NCBI GenBank assembly: GCA_018825965.1
Contig: JAHKAA010000009.1
Location: forward strand, 54,072-118,071
Source of the DNA: Gammaproteobacteria bacterium
GTDB taxonomy: Bacteria; Pseudomonadota; Gammaproteobacteria; Enterobacterales; Alteromonadaceae
Reading direction: 5' to 3'
DNA length: 64,000 bases
The notes below the pieces were generated by a model, which saw only the letters and a program-made list of their open reading frames with translations, was not told the origin of the DNA and made no database searches. Both the position numbers and the translations under genes were made by a program. Positions 17,943 to 27,095 of this stretch are shown here, in pieces. How positions within the stretch are numbered: the stretch's first letter is position 1; each line of letters starts with the position of its first letter.

Positions 17943-19154
17943 ATGACTGCTAAAAGCTGGTTTAAGCTACATTCTTTTGCAGGCTTTGCTTTTGGCCTGC
18001 TGCTGTTACTGGTGTGCTTTACCGGTACTCTGGCTGTGGTTAGCCACGAAATTCAGTATCTGTCGCATCAAAAATACAGGGCTTTGTCTGAACGACAAGG
18101 CCCTGTGCCCTGGCAGGTGCTGGAGCAGAATTTAGCTAAAGCTTATCCCGACTATCAAATCAGTAACCTCAATGTACCGCAGCAGTGGTATCTGGCAGGT
18201 AGTGTCAGTTTGAATAAAGGCTCGGAGTTTTTATTTGTCTATTTTGATCCTGCTTCCGGAGCCTTAACAGGCGAAGGCCGCTGGGGCACTGTGTCGCGGT
18301 TTTTACGTAATATTCATATGTACCTGTCGCTTGGGCCTACAGGCAAAATAGTGGTGACCAGTTTAAGTTTTTTACTACTGATTATTTTGGTCAGCAGTTT
18401 TTATGTGTACCGGCAATGGTGGCGTAAAGGCTTTCAGCTGCCTTCAGCGACTAAAGTATCGGGCCGTACTTTTTGGTCCGACTGGCATAAATGGACAGGG
18501 GTCTGGTGTTGGGGCTTTATTCTGTTGATGTTTTTAACAGGCCTTTGGTACTTCACCGAACACTTTTTACTGAAGTTTAAAGTAGAGCACTATCCAAAAG
18601 CCCCCAAGCTGGAGCTGGTTACAGCGCACTATCAAGCCTTGTCTTTAACTGAACTACTGCAGGCCGCACAAAAAGCCAGACCAGAGCTGGATATCAGAGC
18701 GTTGAATTATCCATTCTCTGAAAAGTCAGCAGTGGTGATCACAGGTCAGGACAATAGCCTGCTGGTAAGGGACAGAGCCAACCGCATTTACCTGGATCCG
18801 GTGACAGCGCAAGTGATCCATATTCAGCGCGCTGCTGATTTAAAAGTAGTGGCTTATATAGCTGATATGGCCGATCCGCTGCATTTTGGTAACTTTGCAG
18901 GGCTTGGTGTCAAGCTGCTGTATTTTGTATTTGGGCTGGGTTTTACCTTTTTAGTGGCAGGTGGGGTTTGGATGCATTGGCTGCGTACCAAAAGACAACA
19001 ACCACAACTTATACGCTGGTTAGGCTGGACCGGAGCTGTTTCATCCGTTTTAGTGATCGCCGCTTTAGTGGTCACTTCAGTGCAGTTTTCACAGCGTGAA
19101 GTAGAAAACTTACCTTTGTCGCCTGTATTAGGCTCTTTGAAGAACAACTTATAG
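17943..19154 (+). CDS. PepSY-associated transmembrane protein
   Basis: 403 residues with four to five membrane segments: FAGFAFGLLLLLVCFTG near the N-terminus, VTSLSFLLLIILVSSFYVY, WGFILLMFLTGLWYF and two near the C-terminus. The histidine-bearing segments W-K-L-H-S and DWHKWTG are typical of the family. It follows the siderophore receptor almost without a gap, so the pair is an operon, and it mirrors the pair at 11465-15041. Its likely job is handling the imported ferric siderophore at the inner membrane. The ATG at 17943 is preferred over TTG at 17937. Confidence 0.85.
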   Translation: MTAKSWFKLHSFAGFAFGLLLLLVCFTGTLAVVSHEIQYLSHQKYRALSERQGPVPWQVLEQNLAKAYPDYQISNLNVPQQWYLAGSVSLNKGSEFLFVYFDPASGALTGEGRWGTVSRFLRNIHMYLSLGPTGKIVVTSLSFLLLIILVSSFYVYRQWWRKGFQLPSATKVSGRTFWSDWHKWTGVWCWGFILLMFLTGLWYFTEHFLLKFKVEHYPKAPKLELVTAHYQALSLTELLQAAQKARPELDIRALNYPFSEKSAVVITGQDNSLLVRDRANRIYLDPVTAQVIHIQRAADLKVVAYIADMADPLHFGNFAGLGVKLLYFVFGLGFTFLVAGGVWMHWLRTKRQQPQLIRWLGWTGAVSSVLVIAALVVTSVQFSQREVENLPLSPVLGSLKNNL

Positions 19155-19166
19155 CTTCATTGTTTT

Positions 19167-19204
19167 GCATAAAAAAACGGCAACCGAAGCTGCCGTTTTT
19201 ATGC
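19167..19204. terminator. Bidirectional terminator between PepSY gene and purH
   Basis: GCATAAAAAAACGGCA and TGCCGTTTTTATGC pair around an ACCGAAGC loop, giving an A-run and T-run for both directions between two convergent genes. Confidence 0.85.
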
Positions 19205-19220
19205 TTATTTCAGCCAGAAC

Positions 19221-20807
19221 TTAGTGACGGAAATGACGCACGCCAGTGAAGATCATCGTCATGCCATGCTCATCTGCTGCGGCAATTACTTCTGCATCAC
19301 GCATAGAGCCACCAGGCTGGATCACGGCTTTGATACCGGCTGCAGCTGCTGCATCTATACCATCACGGAACGGGAAAAACGCGTCTGATGCCATGACTGA
19401 ACCTTTGACTTCCAGGTTCTCGTCAGCCGCCTTGATACCGGCGATTTTAGCGCTGTACACGCGGCTCATCTGGCCTGCACCAACCCCAATAGTCATGCTG
19501 TCGTTGGCATACACAATAGCGTTAGATTTCACATATTTTGCGACTTTCCAGCAGAACAATAAGTCACGTAACTCATCTGCTGTAGGCTGGCGTTTAGACA
19601 CTACTTTTAAGTCATCCAGACCAACCATTTTCTGGTCACGGTCTTGCACCAATACACCACCGTTAACTCGTTTGATATCAAAACCTGTGGTTTTGCTTTC
19701 CCACTCGCCACAGACCAATAAACGCACGTTTGGCTTGGTAGACACCACAGCAGCAGCTTGGGCTGTAGCGCTTGGTGCTATGATGACTTCAACAAACTGA
19801 CGGCTGACAATAGCTTCAGCAGTTTTAGCATCCAATTCGCGGTTAAAGGCGATAATGCCACCAAAAGCAGAAGTTGGGTCTGTTTTATAAGCACGTTCGT
19901 AAGCGGCCAGAATATCGTTGCCAATAGCCACACCACAAGGGTTGGCATGTTTAACGATGACGCAAGCTGGTTCGTCGAATTCTTTGACACACTCTAAAGC
20001 GGCGTCTGTGTCAGCGATATTGTTGTACGACAGCTCTTTGCCTTGCAGCTGAGTAGAACTGGCGATTGATGCTTCCTGAATGCTGTTTTCCACATAAAAA
20101 GCCGCGCTCTGGTGGCTGTTTTCACCGTAACGTAAGTCTTGTTTTTTCACAAACTGAGCGTTAAAAGTGCGTGGGAATTTGCTTGGCTTGGTCTCTTCAT
20201 CACCATAGGCTGCTAACATGGTGCCGAAGTAGTTGGCAATCATACCGTCGTACTGAGCTGTATGCTCAAAAGCGCTGATGGCTAAACTAAAACGGGTGGC
20301 ATGCGTAGTAGAACCGGCGTTCGTTGCCATCTCAGCTAATACTTTGTCGTAATCGGCCGCGTTGACCACTATAGTCACGTCGTTATGGTTTTTTGCTGCG
20401 GCACGCACCATAGTTGGGCCGCCGATATCGATGTTTTCAATGGCGTCTTCTAAAGTACAACCTGCTTTGGCCACAGTATTGGCGAACGGATACAGGTTCA
20501 CTACCACCAGGTCGATAGGATTGATATTGTTTGCTGCCATGACAGCTTCATCCATACCACGGCGGGCCAGAATGCCGCCATGTACTTTTGGATGCAGCGT
20601 TTTGACGCGGCCGTCCATAATTTCCGGGTGACCTGTGTAATCAGACACTTCAGTGACCGCTATGCCTTGTTCTGCCAACAACCTGGCAGTGCCACCTGTG
20701 GACAAGAGTTCCACACCCTGGGCGGCTAAAGCACGGGCAAATTCAACTATACCGGTTTTATCAGACACGCTTAATAAGGCGCGACGGATTGGACGAGCTG
20801 CGTTCAT
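19221..20807 (-). CDS. purH: Bifunctional AICAR formyltransferase / IMP cyclohydrolase
   Basis: Catalyses the last two steps of IMP synthesis. 528 residues, close to E. coli PurH (529). The N-terminal MGS-like cyclohydrolase domain ([45 protein letters not shown]) is followed by the formyltransferase domain ([50 protein letters not shown]). The ATG at 20807 has GGAG nine bases upstream. In many relatives purD follows; here purH is followed by a terminator, so purD is not linked on this side. Confidence 0.97.
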   Translation of the reverse strand: MNAARPIRRALLSVSDKTGIVEFARALAAQGVELLSTGGTARLLAEQGIAVTEVSDYTGHPEIMDGRVKTLHPKVHGGILARRGMDEAVMAANNINPIDLVVVNLYPFANTVAKAGCTLEDAIENIDIGGPTMVRAAAKNHNDVTIVVNAADYDKVLAEMATNAGSTTHATRFSLAISAFEHTAQYDGMIANYFGTMLAAYGDEETKPSKFPRTFNAQFVKKQDLRYGENSHQSAAFYVENSIQEASIASSTQLQGKELSYNNIADTDAALECVKEFDEPACVIVKHANPCGVAIGNDILAAYERAYKTDPTSAFGGIIAFNRELDAKTAEAIVSRQFVEVIIAPSATAQAAAVVSTKPNVRLLVCGEWESKTTGFDIKRVNGGVLVQDRDQKMVGLDDLKVVSKRQPTADELRDLLFCWKVAKYVKSNAIVYANDSMTIGVGAGQMSRVYSAKIAGIKAADENLEVKGSVMASDAFFPFRDGIDAAAAAGIKAVIQPGGSMRDAEVIAAADEHGMTMIFTGVRHFRH

Positions 20808-20991
20808 TGGATCATTCTCCGCTGTAATGGTTAATTCGGACCAGCACTGCTGTTTTAGACAGCTTTTGGATAGCACACAAAGCCAGAACATAAGCATAGA
20901 GAAAAATGGCTTTGATGTATCGCCGGGATCAGCTGGTGAAATCCCTTATTTATTTTAAATATTACTTAGAGTGCTCCGCTAAGCGGACAAC

Positions 20992-21015
20992 AAAAAAGCA
21001 CCCTAGGGTGCTTTT
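20992..21015 (-). terminator. Rho-independent terminator of the dusB-fis operon
   Basis: AAAAGCACCC TA GGGTGC followed by T-run on the minus strand, 28 bases past the fis stop. A second GC hairpin (CGGGACTCCTCCCG) lies between it and fis. Confidence 0.8.
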
Positions 21016-21042
21016 CACTGCGGGACTCCTCCCGCGGGGGCA

Positions 21043-21333
21043 TTAACTCATGCCGTATTGTTTCAGCTTCTTACGCAGAGTACCGCGGTTGATGCCCATC
21101 AGGTTGGCAGCGCGGGTCTGGTTGCCGCGAGTGTATTTCATCACTTCTTCTAATAACGGCTTTTCTAATTCGGACAACACTAATTCGTACAGGTCGTTAA
21201 CGTCCTGACCGTTTAGTTGTTGTAAGTAGTTCGCCACCGCTTTTTGTACCGCGTTGCTTAAAGGCTGCGGTTTTTCTTGCGTTTGAACATGGGCGTTGGT
21301 GATAAATGGCGAAGTCACGTTTTGATTAAACAT
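21043..21333 (-). CDS. fis: DNA-binding protein Fis
   Basis: Nucleoid protein that bends DNA and activates rRNA and other promoters in fast growth. 96 residues. The C-terminal helix-turn-helix is near-identical to the enterobacterial protein ([28 protein letters not shown]), and the [18 protein letters not shown] region matches the dimerisation core. It lies 18 bases downstream of dusB, the classical dusB-fis operon. Confidence 0.97.
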   Translation of the reverse strand: MFNQNVTSPFITNAHVQTQEKPQPLSNAVQKAVANYLQQLNGQDVNDLYELVLSELEKPLLEEVMKYTRGNQTRAANLMGINRGTLRKKLKQYGMS

Positions 21334-21351
21334 TGCCTAGTCTCTTTTACG

Positions 21352-22338
21352 TTAGGTTGCTGCTAGTAATTGCTCGAAATACACATATAAGGTATCCAGC
21401 TGCTGTTGGGCCTGCTCGATGCCATTAAATTCACTGCGAAACATGCCTTCGCTGTCATGCTCAGCCAGGTACCAACCCACATGTTTGCGGGCAATACGTG
21501 AGCCAGGCACTTCACCATATAACTGGTGTAAGCCACGGACATGCTCCAGCAAAATATCCCTGACGTCACCCGTTGAAGGCGAAGCCAGATGTTCACCAGT
21601 TTGCAGATAGTGCACCACTTCACGGAAAATCCAGGGCCTGCCCTGAGCGGCCCGGCCAATCATGACCGCGTCTGCTCCGGTATAGTCCAATACAAATCTG
21701 GCTTTTTCCGGCGTGGTGATATCGCCATTGGCAATCACCGGGATAGACACTTTTTGTTTAATAGCGCGGATAGTGTCGTATTCCGCCTCTCCTTTATACA
21801 TACAGGCTTTGGTGCGGCCATGAACCGCTAAAGCCACAATGCCGTTGTCCTGCGCTATTTGCGCTATCTGTACGCCATTTTTATGTTCGATGTCCCAGCC
21901 AGTCCGGATTTTTAAAGTCACAGGTACTGTGACTGCCTGAACTACGGCCTGAATAATCTGCTGTACTAAATCCGGATACTGTAACAGTGCCGAACCCGCC
22001 AGTTTTTTATTCACCTTTTTTGCCGGACATCCCATATTGATGTCGATGATTTGGGCGCCATGTTCAACATTAAACACAGCAGCTTCAGCCATCTGAATTG
22101 GATCTGAGCCGGCAATTTGCACCGAGCGAAGACCAGATTCATTTTGGTGAGTCATACGATTTAGCGATTTTTCACTTTGCCAGACCAAAGGATTACTCGA
22201 CATCATTTCTGATACAGCTAAACCTGCACCAAAACGACGGCAAAGCTCACGAAAAGTGTAATCAGTCACTCCAGCCATAGGAGCACAGATTACGTTGTTC
22301 GTTAATTGATATGGACCTATGCGCACCGCTAAAACCAA
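21352..22338 (-). CDS. dusB: tRNA-dihydrouridine synthase B
   Basis: FMN enzyme that reduces uridine in the tRNA D-loop. 328 residues. It has APMAGVTDYTFRELC, the catalytic cysteine in INMGCPAKKV, KIRTGWD and ANGDITTPEKA for FMN binding, and GRAAQGRPWIF. The TTG at 22338 is supported by an AGGGTAGAG ribosome binding site, but a GTG at 22326 (V-R-I-G-P-Y) matches the E. coli N-terminus and cannot be excluded. Confidence 0.95.
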   Translation of the reverse strand: MVLAVRIGPYQLTNNVICAPMAGVTDYTFRELCRRFGAGLAVSEMMSSNPLVWQSEKSLNRMTHQNESGLRSVQIAGSDPIQMAEAAVFNVEHGAQIIDINMGCPAKKVNKKLAGSALLQYPDLVQQIIQAVVQAVTVPVTLKIRTGWDIEHKNGVQIAQIAQDNGIVALAVHGRTKACMYKGEAEYDTIRAIKQKVSIPVIANGDITTPEKARFVLDYTGADAVMIGRAAQGRPWIFREVVHYLQTGEHLASPSTGDVRDILLEHVRGLHQLYGEVPGSRIARKHVGWYLAEHDSEGMFRSEFNGIEQAQQQLDTLYVYFEQLLAAT

Positions 22339-22653
22339 GGCTCTACCCTAAAGGGGCGCTAAGTTTACGGATTTTTGCCAACAATGCAAAGGTTATTATT
22401 TAAACAAAAGTATAAATTTATAGGGGGTTGATGGGTTGACAATAGCTAAACGCCTGAAAACTAGACTTTCTGAAAAACAAAACCCAATAAAATCAGGGGG
22501 GCAACTTGCAGATAATTGTACGGCTGTTGTTTTTCTCACCAATGCAAAAGAAAAAGCCGTTCACAAAAAAGTCAATACTTTTCTTTGGCCGGGCATGTCT
22601 GCCTTGCCTGAGTCGTGTAAGATAAAGTGATGATCCTAAAAGGAGAACTTTGA

Positions 22654-23079
22654 ATGAAGCAGTGGATATGTGCTCTGTGGTTGGGCTTAGGCAGCTGTGT
22701 GGTTGCGGCTGAGGTGATGGTGACCGATGCGACAGTCCGGGAGATGTTACCTGGCCGGAGTATGACCGCAGGTTATTTCAGTATCAGCAATAAGAGTGCT
22801 GCAGAAGTGGAACTTATCAGTGCCAGTAGTCCGGCTTTTGGCTCCATAGAGCTGCACCAGCATAGCCATAAAGATGGCATGATGAAGATGGAGCAGGTGT
22901 CATCTGTAAAAATTGCTGCAGGAGAAGCTGTGCTGTTTCAGCCCGGAGCTTTACATCTGATGTTATTTGATGCCAAAACCAGCATTACTAAAGGCCAGAA
23001 AATTCCATTGCGTTTAGAGTTTAAAGATGGTCAATCCATCGACATTCAGGCTGAAGTCAGCGCTATCCCCACTCATTAG
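22654..23079 (+). CDS. Periplasmic copper chaperone PCu(A)C
   Basis: 141 residues with a signal peptide (WICALWLGLGSCVVA). It binds Cu(I) and delivers it to cytochrome c oxidase in the best studied relatives. The family motif H-x10-M-x21-H-x-M is fully present as H68, M79, H101 and M103. AGGAGA precedes the ATG. The next gene starts 10 bases downstream, so it heads a three-gene operon. The 315-base gap on its left shows no convincing gene or element. Confidence 0.92.
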   Translation: MKQWICALWLGLGSCVVAAEVMVTDATVREMLPGRSMTAGYFSISNKSAAEVELISASSPAFGSIELHQHSHKDGMMKMEQVSSVKIAAGEAVLFQPGALHLMLFDAKTSITKGQKIPLRLEFKDGQSIDIQAEVSAIPTH

Positions 23080-23089
23080 GAGCAATTCA

Positions 23090-24067
23090 ATGAACAGATT
23101 CAGGATTGTCAGTTTAACCGTGCTGTTCGTTTTTATTTTAGGTTACGGCACAGCCTGGTGGGCCAGCAGTGAGCCTGAAGTCTTTGATGTGAAAGATTTA
23201 TCCGCACAGCTCAGTCCGGAGCATAAACAAACAGTAGGTTATACCACCACCAGTGCGCTTATTCGGGTGTTGGAAACCTTGTTGACTAAAAATGGCGGTT
23301 TTATCAGTAATGATGTGACTCCGCCCTTTTCCCTGCTCGACAATATGCCGGCATGGGAGCTGGGCGCTTTAGAAATGTCGCGTGATTTGGCTTTGGCTTT
23401 ACGCAAAGACTTAAGCCGTTCACAGTCGCAGTCTATAGAAAATCAATATTTAAAACTGGCGCAGCCTATGCTGAATATTGATCATCGCAGTTGGGCAGTG
23501 CCTGCGGCTGAAACAGAATACAAAAGTGCAATCAAAGAGTTAGCTTTGTACCGTGCTGCTTTATTGGACCCGGCAAAAACAGAGAGTCAGTTTTACACCA
23601 GAGCAGATAATTTGCGTGACTTGCTGAAAAACGTTGAAAAACGTCTGGGCAGTTATAGCCAGCGTTTGAGTGTCAGTGTGGGGCAGGACAGGCTCAATAC
23701 AGACTTAGCAGGAGATATTAATGCCAGGCAGTCTACTGCAACAGCAGAATCCAGCAGGATAAAAACCAGTTGGTGGAGCATAGATGATGAATTTTATGAA
23801 GCGCGTGGCGCTTGCTGGGCTTTGTTACATTTCTTAAAAGCGATAGAATTGGATTTCGCTGAGGTTCTGACCAATAAAAACGCGATGATTAGCTTAAGGC
23901 AAATTATCCGTGAACTGGAAGCGACCCAGGAGCCAGTCTGGAGTCCAATGATTCTGAATGGCCGGGGTTTTGGTTTTATGGCCAATCATAGTCTGGTGAT
24001 GGCGAATTATATCTCCAGAGCCAATGCGGCTCTGTTGGATTTGACTGAATTATTAGCGCAAGGATAA
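23090..24067 (+). CDS. DUF2333 family membrane-anchored protein
   Basis: 325 residues. One N-terminal membrane anchor (IVSLTVLFVFILGYGTAWW) and a large periplasmic part with the DUF2333 hallmarks TTSALIRVLETLLTKNGGFISND, PPFSLLDNMPAWELGAL and, near the end, SPMILNGRGFGFMANHSL. Function unknown. TTAGGAGC is ideally spaced before the ATG at 23090; the frame is open further upstream only because it overlaps the copper chaperone gene. Confidence 0.88.
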   Translation: MNRFRIVSLTVLFVFILGYGTAWWASSEPEVFDVKDLSAQLSPEHKQTVGYTTTSALIRVLETLLTKNGGFISNDVTPPFSLLDNMPAWELGALEMSRDLALALRKDLSRSQSQSIENQYLKLAQPMLNIDHRSWAVPAAETEYKSAIKELALYRAALLDPAKTESQFYTRADNLRDLLKNVEKRLGSYSQRLSVSVGQDRLNTDLAGDINARQSTATAESSRIKTSWWSIDDEFYEARGACWALLHFLKAIELDFAEVLTNKNAMISLRQIIRELEATQEPVWSPMILNGRGFGFMANHSLVMANYISRANAALLDLTELLAQG

Positions 24068-24070
24068 AGC

Positions 24071-24820
24071 ATGAAAAAGTCTGTTTTGAGTATGGTATTT
24101 GTAGCAGCTCTGGCTGCTCCGGTTGCAATGGCGGATACCATTGCCGGAGTTTATATAGGTGCCGATTTACATTTCGCAGAGACGAAAGGTGGTTTTGGCC
24201 AAACGGGCAACCAGCAGAACTTCAGTTTTGAGGATGAAAACTTAAGCAGTTTCTATATCAAAGTGGAACACCCTGTGCCTTTGTTGCCCAACATCAAGCT
24301 ACAACGTAATAGCTTAAACTCAGAGGGTAACACTACTTTAGACCGGACTTTTGAGTTTGATGGTCAAACCTTTGCTGTAGGCACTAATGTTGCCCAGGAT
24401 GTGGATTTATCCAACATAGATGCCACCTTTTATTATGAAATTCTGGACAATGATTTAGTCAGTCTGGATTTAGGTGTGACTGCTAAATACATAGATGGCG
24501 ATATCAGCGTAGCCGCTGGCGGTGCAAACGCGACTCAGGACTTGTCTGCTGTTATTCCTATGGGCTATGCCTATGGTAGTTTTGGTTTATTAGGCACTGG
24601 CACTAAACTTTTCGCTGAAATCAATTACGTCAGCTATGACGGTAGTGCTTTGTCTGATATGCAGTTTGGTATTGCTTATGAGCTGATCGACTCACTGGCT
24701 GTGGATCTGTCATTAAAAGCTGGCGTGAAACAAACCAAACTTGAACTGGACGATATTGACGATATTGACGCAGATTTAACCTTTGAAGGTGCTTTTATTT
24801 CTGCTGAACTGCATTTCTGA
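24071..24820 (+). CDS. Outer-membrane beta-barrel protein (TIGR04219-like)
   Basis: 249 residues with signal peptide MKKSVLSMVFVAALAAPVAMA. The body alternates as short beta-strands with GVYIGADLHFAE at the front and ends FISAELHF with a C-terminal phenylalanine, as expected of an outer-membrane barrel. An acidic run (DDIDDIDAD) lies in a late loop. Resembles the TIGR04219 family of unknown function. It follows the DUF2333 gene after 3 bases, so is in the same operon; a CAAAGCAGAA/TTCTGCTTTG hairpin at 24853-24881 may end the transcript. Confidence 0.8.
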   Translation: MKKSVLSMVFVAALAAPVAMADTIAGVYIGADLHFAETKGGFGQTGNQQNFSFEDENLSSFYIKVEHPVPLLPNIKLQRNSLNSEGNTTLDRTFEFDGQTFAVGTNVAQDVDLSNIDATFYYEILDNDLVSLDLGVTAKYIDGDISVAAGGANATQDLSAVIPMGYAYGSFGLLGTGTKLFAEINYVSYDGSALSDMQFGIAYELIDSLAVDLSLKAGVKQTKLELDDIDDIDADLTFEGAFISAELHF

Positions 24821-24852
24821 ACCCTGAACAATTTATAAGCTGATCCAAAACT

Positions 24853-24881
24853 CAAAGCAGAATAGCTATTGTTCTGCTTTG
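24853..24881 (+). terminator. Possible terminator hairpin after the barrel protein
   Basis: Ten-base perfect arms CAAAGCAGAA / TTCTGCTTTG around TAGCTATTG, lying 33 bases after the stop. No T-run follows, so termination is inferred from position only. Confidence 0.4.
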
Positions 24882-24891
24882 AGGTCCTGTC

Positions 24892-25157
24892 TATACCCAA
24901 GTCACTTCAATATGCAGAATTCAGCGGGAGATAAAAGCGCTTTAGGCAAGGCAGCTGTTGAAAGCTTTAGTGGTTCTAAAGCGACAACAGTTAACGCGGC
25001 ATAAAGCGCTTTTAGCCCCGCCCGAAGGGAGTCGCTGGGCGATTGCACTGCGGTGTTAGCCTGTCTCACAAGGTAGCCGACATTGCTTCGCCAGGCTGCC
25101 TTGCATTGCAAGCGCCCAGCGGCTCTGAAACTCGCATCTTGAGGTCACTTGGGTATA
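24892..25157. mobile_element. MITE-like element, copy 1 (266 bp)
   Basis: Bounded by imperfect terminal inverted repeats of about 24 bases that begin TATACCCAAGT and end ACTTGGGTATA. It has no transposase gene. The interior contains AAAGCGCTTT palindromes and ACAACAGTTAACGCGG. A second copy of exactly the same length lies at 43737-44002 with about a dozen differences. A reading frame crossing both copies on the minus strand is a by-product of the repeat. The remaining 25158-25422 segment shows nothing else. Confidence 0.85.
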
Positions 25158-25422
25158 TAAGCCATTGATCAAACAAATTAAGTTGCAAAGCCATCGGATA
25201 AACAGTCCTTTGATGAGGGCAGATTTGAAAAATGAAATTCAGGGCTCACTTGTAACATTGCTTTTGTTTTAGCTCAATTCTGTGGCTGATAAATTTTAAG
25301 TTTCACCAGCAAGTGACCCTGAGTTGGTCGCTTAAATTATTCCATTGAACCGGATTTAGCTTGTTGTTTGTTGGTGCTTTGGTCACTCTTTGCTGCACTA
25401 CAATAAAAAAGGAAACACCTCT

Positions 25423-26940
25423 ATGAAAACAGTGATGACCAGTCTTGCCACTTTGCTCTTGTCCTACTCTGCTGTAGCCGCAGTCCCGGCTATTGAAATG
25501 AACCAGAAAGCTGAATTGGATGCCGATACACTGGTGCTGTTGGTCAGCCCTGAGCAACTGGCTCAGCCTTCTTCTGCAGTGTTGCAACACAAAGCCATAC
25601 AACATGCTATTAAAACCGCAGAATTTAAAGCCAAAAAAGCCGCTCAACTGGATGTGTTGGCTGAAGTCGCAGGTTACAACAGAGTGGTTCTGCTCGGAAC
25701 AGGCGAACCTAAAGATCTAACCGCTGCAATCAGCAATAACCTGGGGGCAGATATTGCCGCCTGGATGAAAAAAGACAACGCCAGCTCTTTTACTGTAGAC
25801 ACAGCAGCTGTGCAATCGGCTTTAAGCAATGCTGATTTTGCCGCTCAGCTGGCTCATGGTATTGAGTTACGTTCTTACCGCTTCGACCGCTATTTCACAA
25901 AAAACCAGGCAGAAAAAGCCAAAAAGCTGGAAATACTGGTGACAGATGAAAAAGCGGCACAACGCCAGTTCAGCAAGCTGCAAGCTGTTACTCAGGGCGT
26001 ATTTTTGGCACGGGATCTGGTGAACGAACCAGCGGCAGGCTTAACGCCGGAAACTTTTGCCGCGCAAGCCAAAGCACTGGAAAAGCTGGGAGTTAAAGTG
26101 CGGGTGCTGGATGTGCCTGCTATGGAAAAACTGGGCATGGGGGCATTATTGGCTGTGGGTAAAGGCAGCAACAGACCACCACGTTTAGTGGTGGCCCACT
26201 GGCAGGGCAGTGAGCAGAAACCGCTGGCTATTGTCGGCAAAGGTATCACTTTTGATACCGGCGGTTACAATCTGAAAACAGATTCCGACTCTATAGTGAG
26301 AATGACCAGCGATATGGCAGGTGCAGCAGCGGCTTTAGGCACGATCAAAGCGCTGGCGCTGCAAAAAGCCCCTGTCAATGTGGTGGCTGTGATGGCAATG
26401 GCTGAGAATATGGTGTCTGATAAAGCCATGTTGCCAGGCGATGTGTTGAAATCTGCTGCGGGTTTAACTATTCAGGTCACCAATACAGATGCCGAAGGCC
26501 GTTTAGTGCTGGCTGATGCCTTGTGGTATGCCAATAAAGAATTCCAGCCGCGCGCTATGGTGGATATTGCAACCTTAACTGGTGCCAAAGTGGGTGCTGT
26601 AGGCACTTATTATGCCGGTTTGTTTTCAGAGCAACAGGCGCTGGTGGATCAACTGACCTTAGCGGGTGAAAAAGTAGATGAGCCAGTCTGGCGTTTGCCT
26701 TTAGGTTCACAGTTTGCCGATGAAATCGAAAGTGATATTGCTGATATGAAAAACACCGGCAGTAGCACTGGTGCTTCCACTGCAGCCTGGTTCTTAAAGC
26801 AATTTACCGGTGACACGCCCTGGGCTCACCTGGATATCGCAGGCAATGCGTTAAGCAGAAAAGATCACGAAGTGAATACCAAAGGTGCAACGGGTTATGG
26901 CGTGCGTTTACTGACTGAATGGGCTTTGCAACAGCCGTAA
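25423..26940 (+). CDS. Exported leucyl aminopeptidase (M17 family)
   Basis: 505 residues. Two-metal aminopeptidase with GKGITFDTGGYNLK, MTSDMAGAAAAL and the family signature NTDAEGRLVLADAL, all with metal and catalytic residues in place. The Y-N in GGYNLK differs from the usual GG(I/L)SLK. Unlike cytosolic PepA it starts with a signal peptide (MKTVMTSLATLLLSYSAVAA), so it should act in the periplasm or outside the cell on peptides. The ATG at 25423 is chosen because the signal peptide begins there and AAGGA lies upstream. Confidence 0.92.
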   Translation: MKTVMTSLATLLLSYSAVAAVPAIEMNQKAELDADTLVLLVSPEQLAQPSSAVLQHKAIQHAIKTAEFKAKKAAQLDVLAEVAGYNRVVLLGTGEPKDLTAAISNNLGADIAAWMKKDNASSFTVDTAAVQSALSNADFAAQLAHGIELRSYRFDRYFTKNQAEKAKKLEILVTDEKAAQRQFSKLQAVTQGVFLARDLVNEPAAGLTPETFAAQAKALEKLGVKVRVLDVPAMEKLGMGALLAVGKGSNRPPRLVVAHWQGSEQKPLAIVGKGITFDTGGYNLKTDSDSIVRMTSDMAGAAAALGTIKALALQKAPVNVVAVMAMAENMVSDKAMLPGDVLKSAAGLTIQVTNTDAEGRLVLADALWYANKEFQPRAMVDIATLTGAKVGAVGTYYAGLFSEQQALVDQLTLAGEKVDEPVWRLPLGSQFADEIESDIADMKNTGSSTGASTAAWFLKQFTGDTPWAHLDIAGNALSRKDHEVNTKGATGYGVRLLTEWALQQP

Positions 26941-26945
26941 GTCTT

Positions 26946-27032
26946 ATGTCCAATAAAGATTTGTTTGGAATTTTAGAAGGGCGACGTGCAGCGGCTGAGG
27001 CAGAAGCCCAGCCAGCTGCGTTTGACTGCTGA
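26946..27032 (+). CDS. Possible 28-residue small protein
   Basis: A short frame beginning MSNKDLFGILEGRRAA and ending AFDC sits in the 155-base gap between the aminopeptidase and DsbD-like genes. It starts 5 bases after the aminopeptidase stop. No clear ribosome binding site is seen; translational coupling could replace it. Composition is protein-like but nothing else supports it. Confidence 0.2.
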   Translation: MSNKDLFGILEGRRAAAEAEAQPAAFDC

Positions 27033-27095
27033 TCCCTGCTGCGGTAATGCCGTACACTAAAAACATCCAGGTAATACAGGTTTAAAATTTAACAG

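Noticed and set aside
19246..19800. 184-residue frame antisense to purH
   Set aside because: Shadow of a well-conserved gene on the other strand.
22436..22630. 64-residue frame upstream of the copper chaperone gene
   Set aside because: TTG start without a ribosome binding site and composition unlike a protein. TTGACA at 22436 lacks a well-spaced -10 box, so a promoter was not called either.
24902..25111. 69-residue minus-strand reading frame within the MITE, with a near-copy at 43693-43956
   Set aside because: The frame coincides with repeat sequence, lacks a ribosome binding site and its conservation is explained by the element itself.
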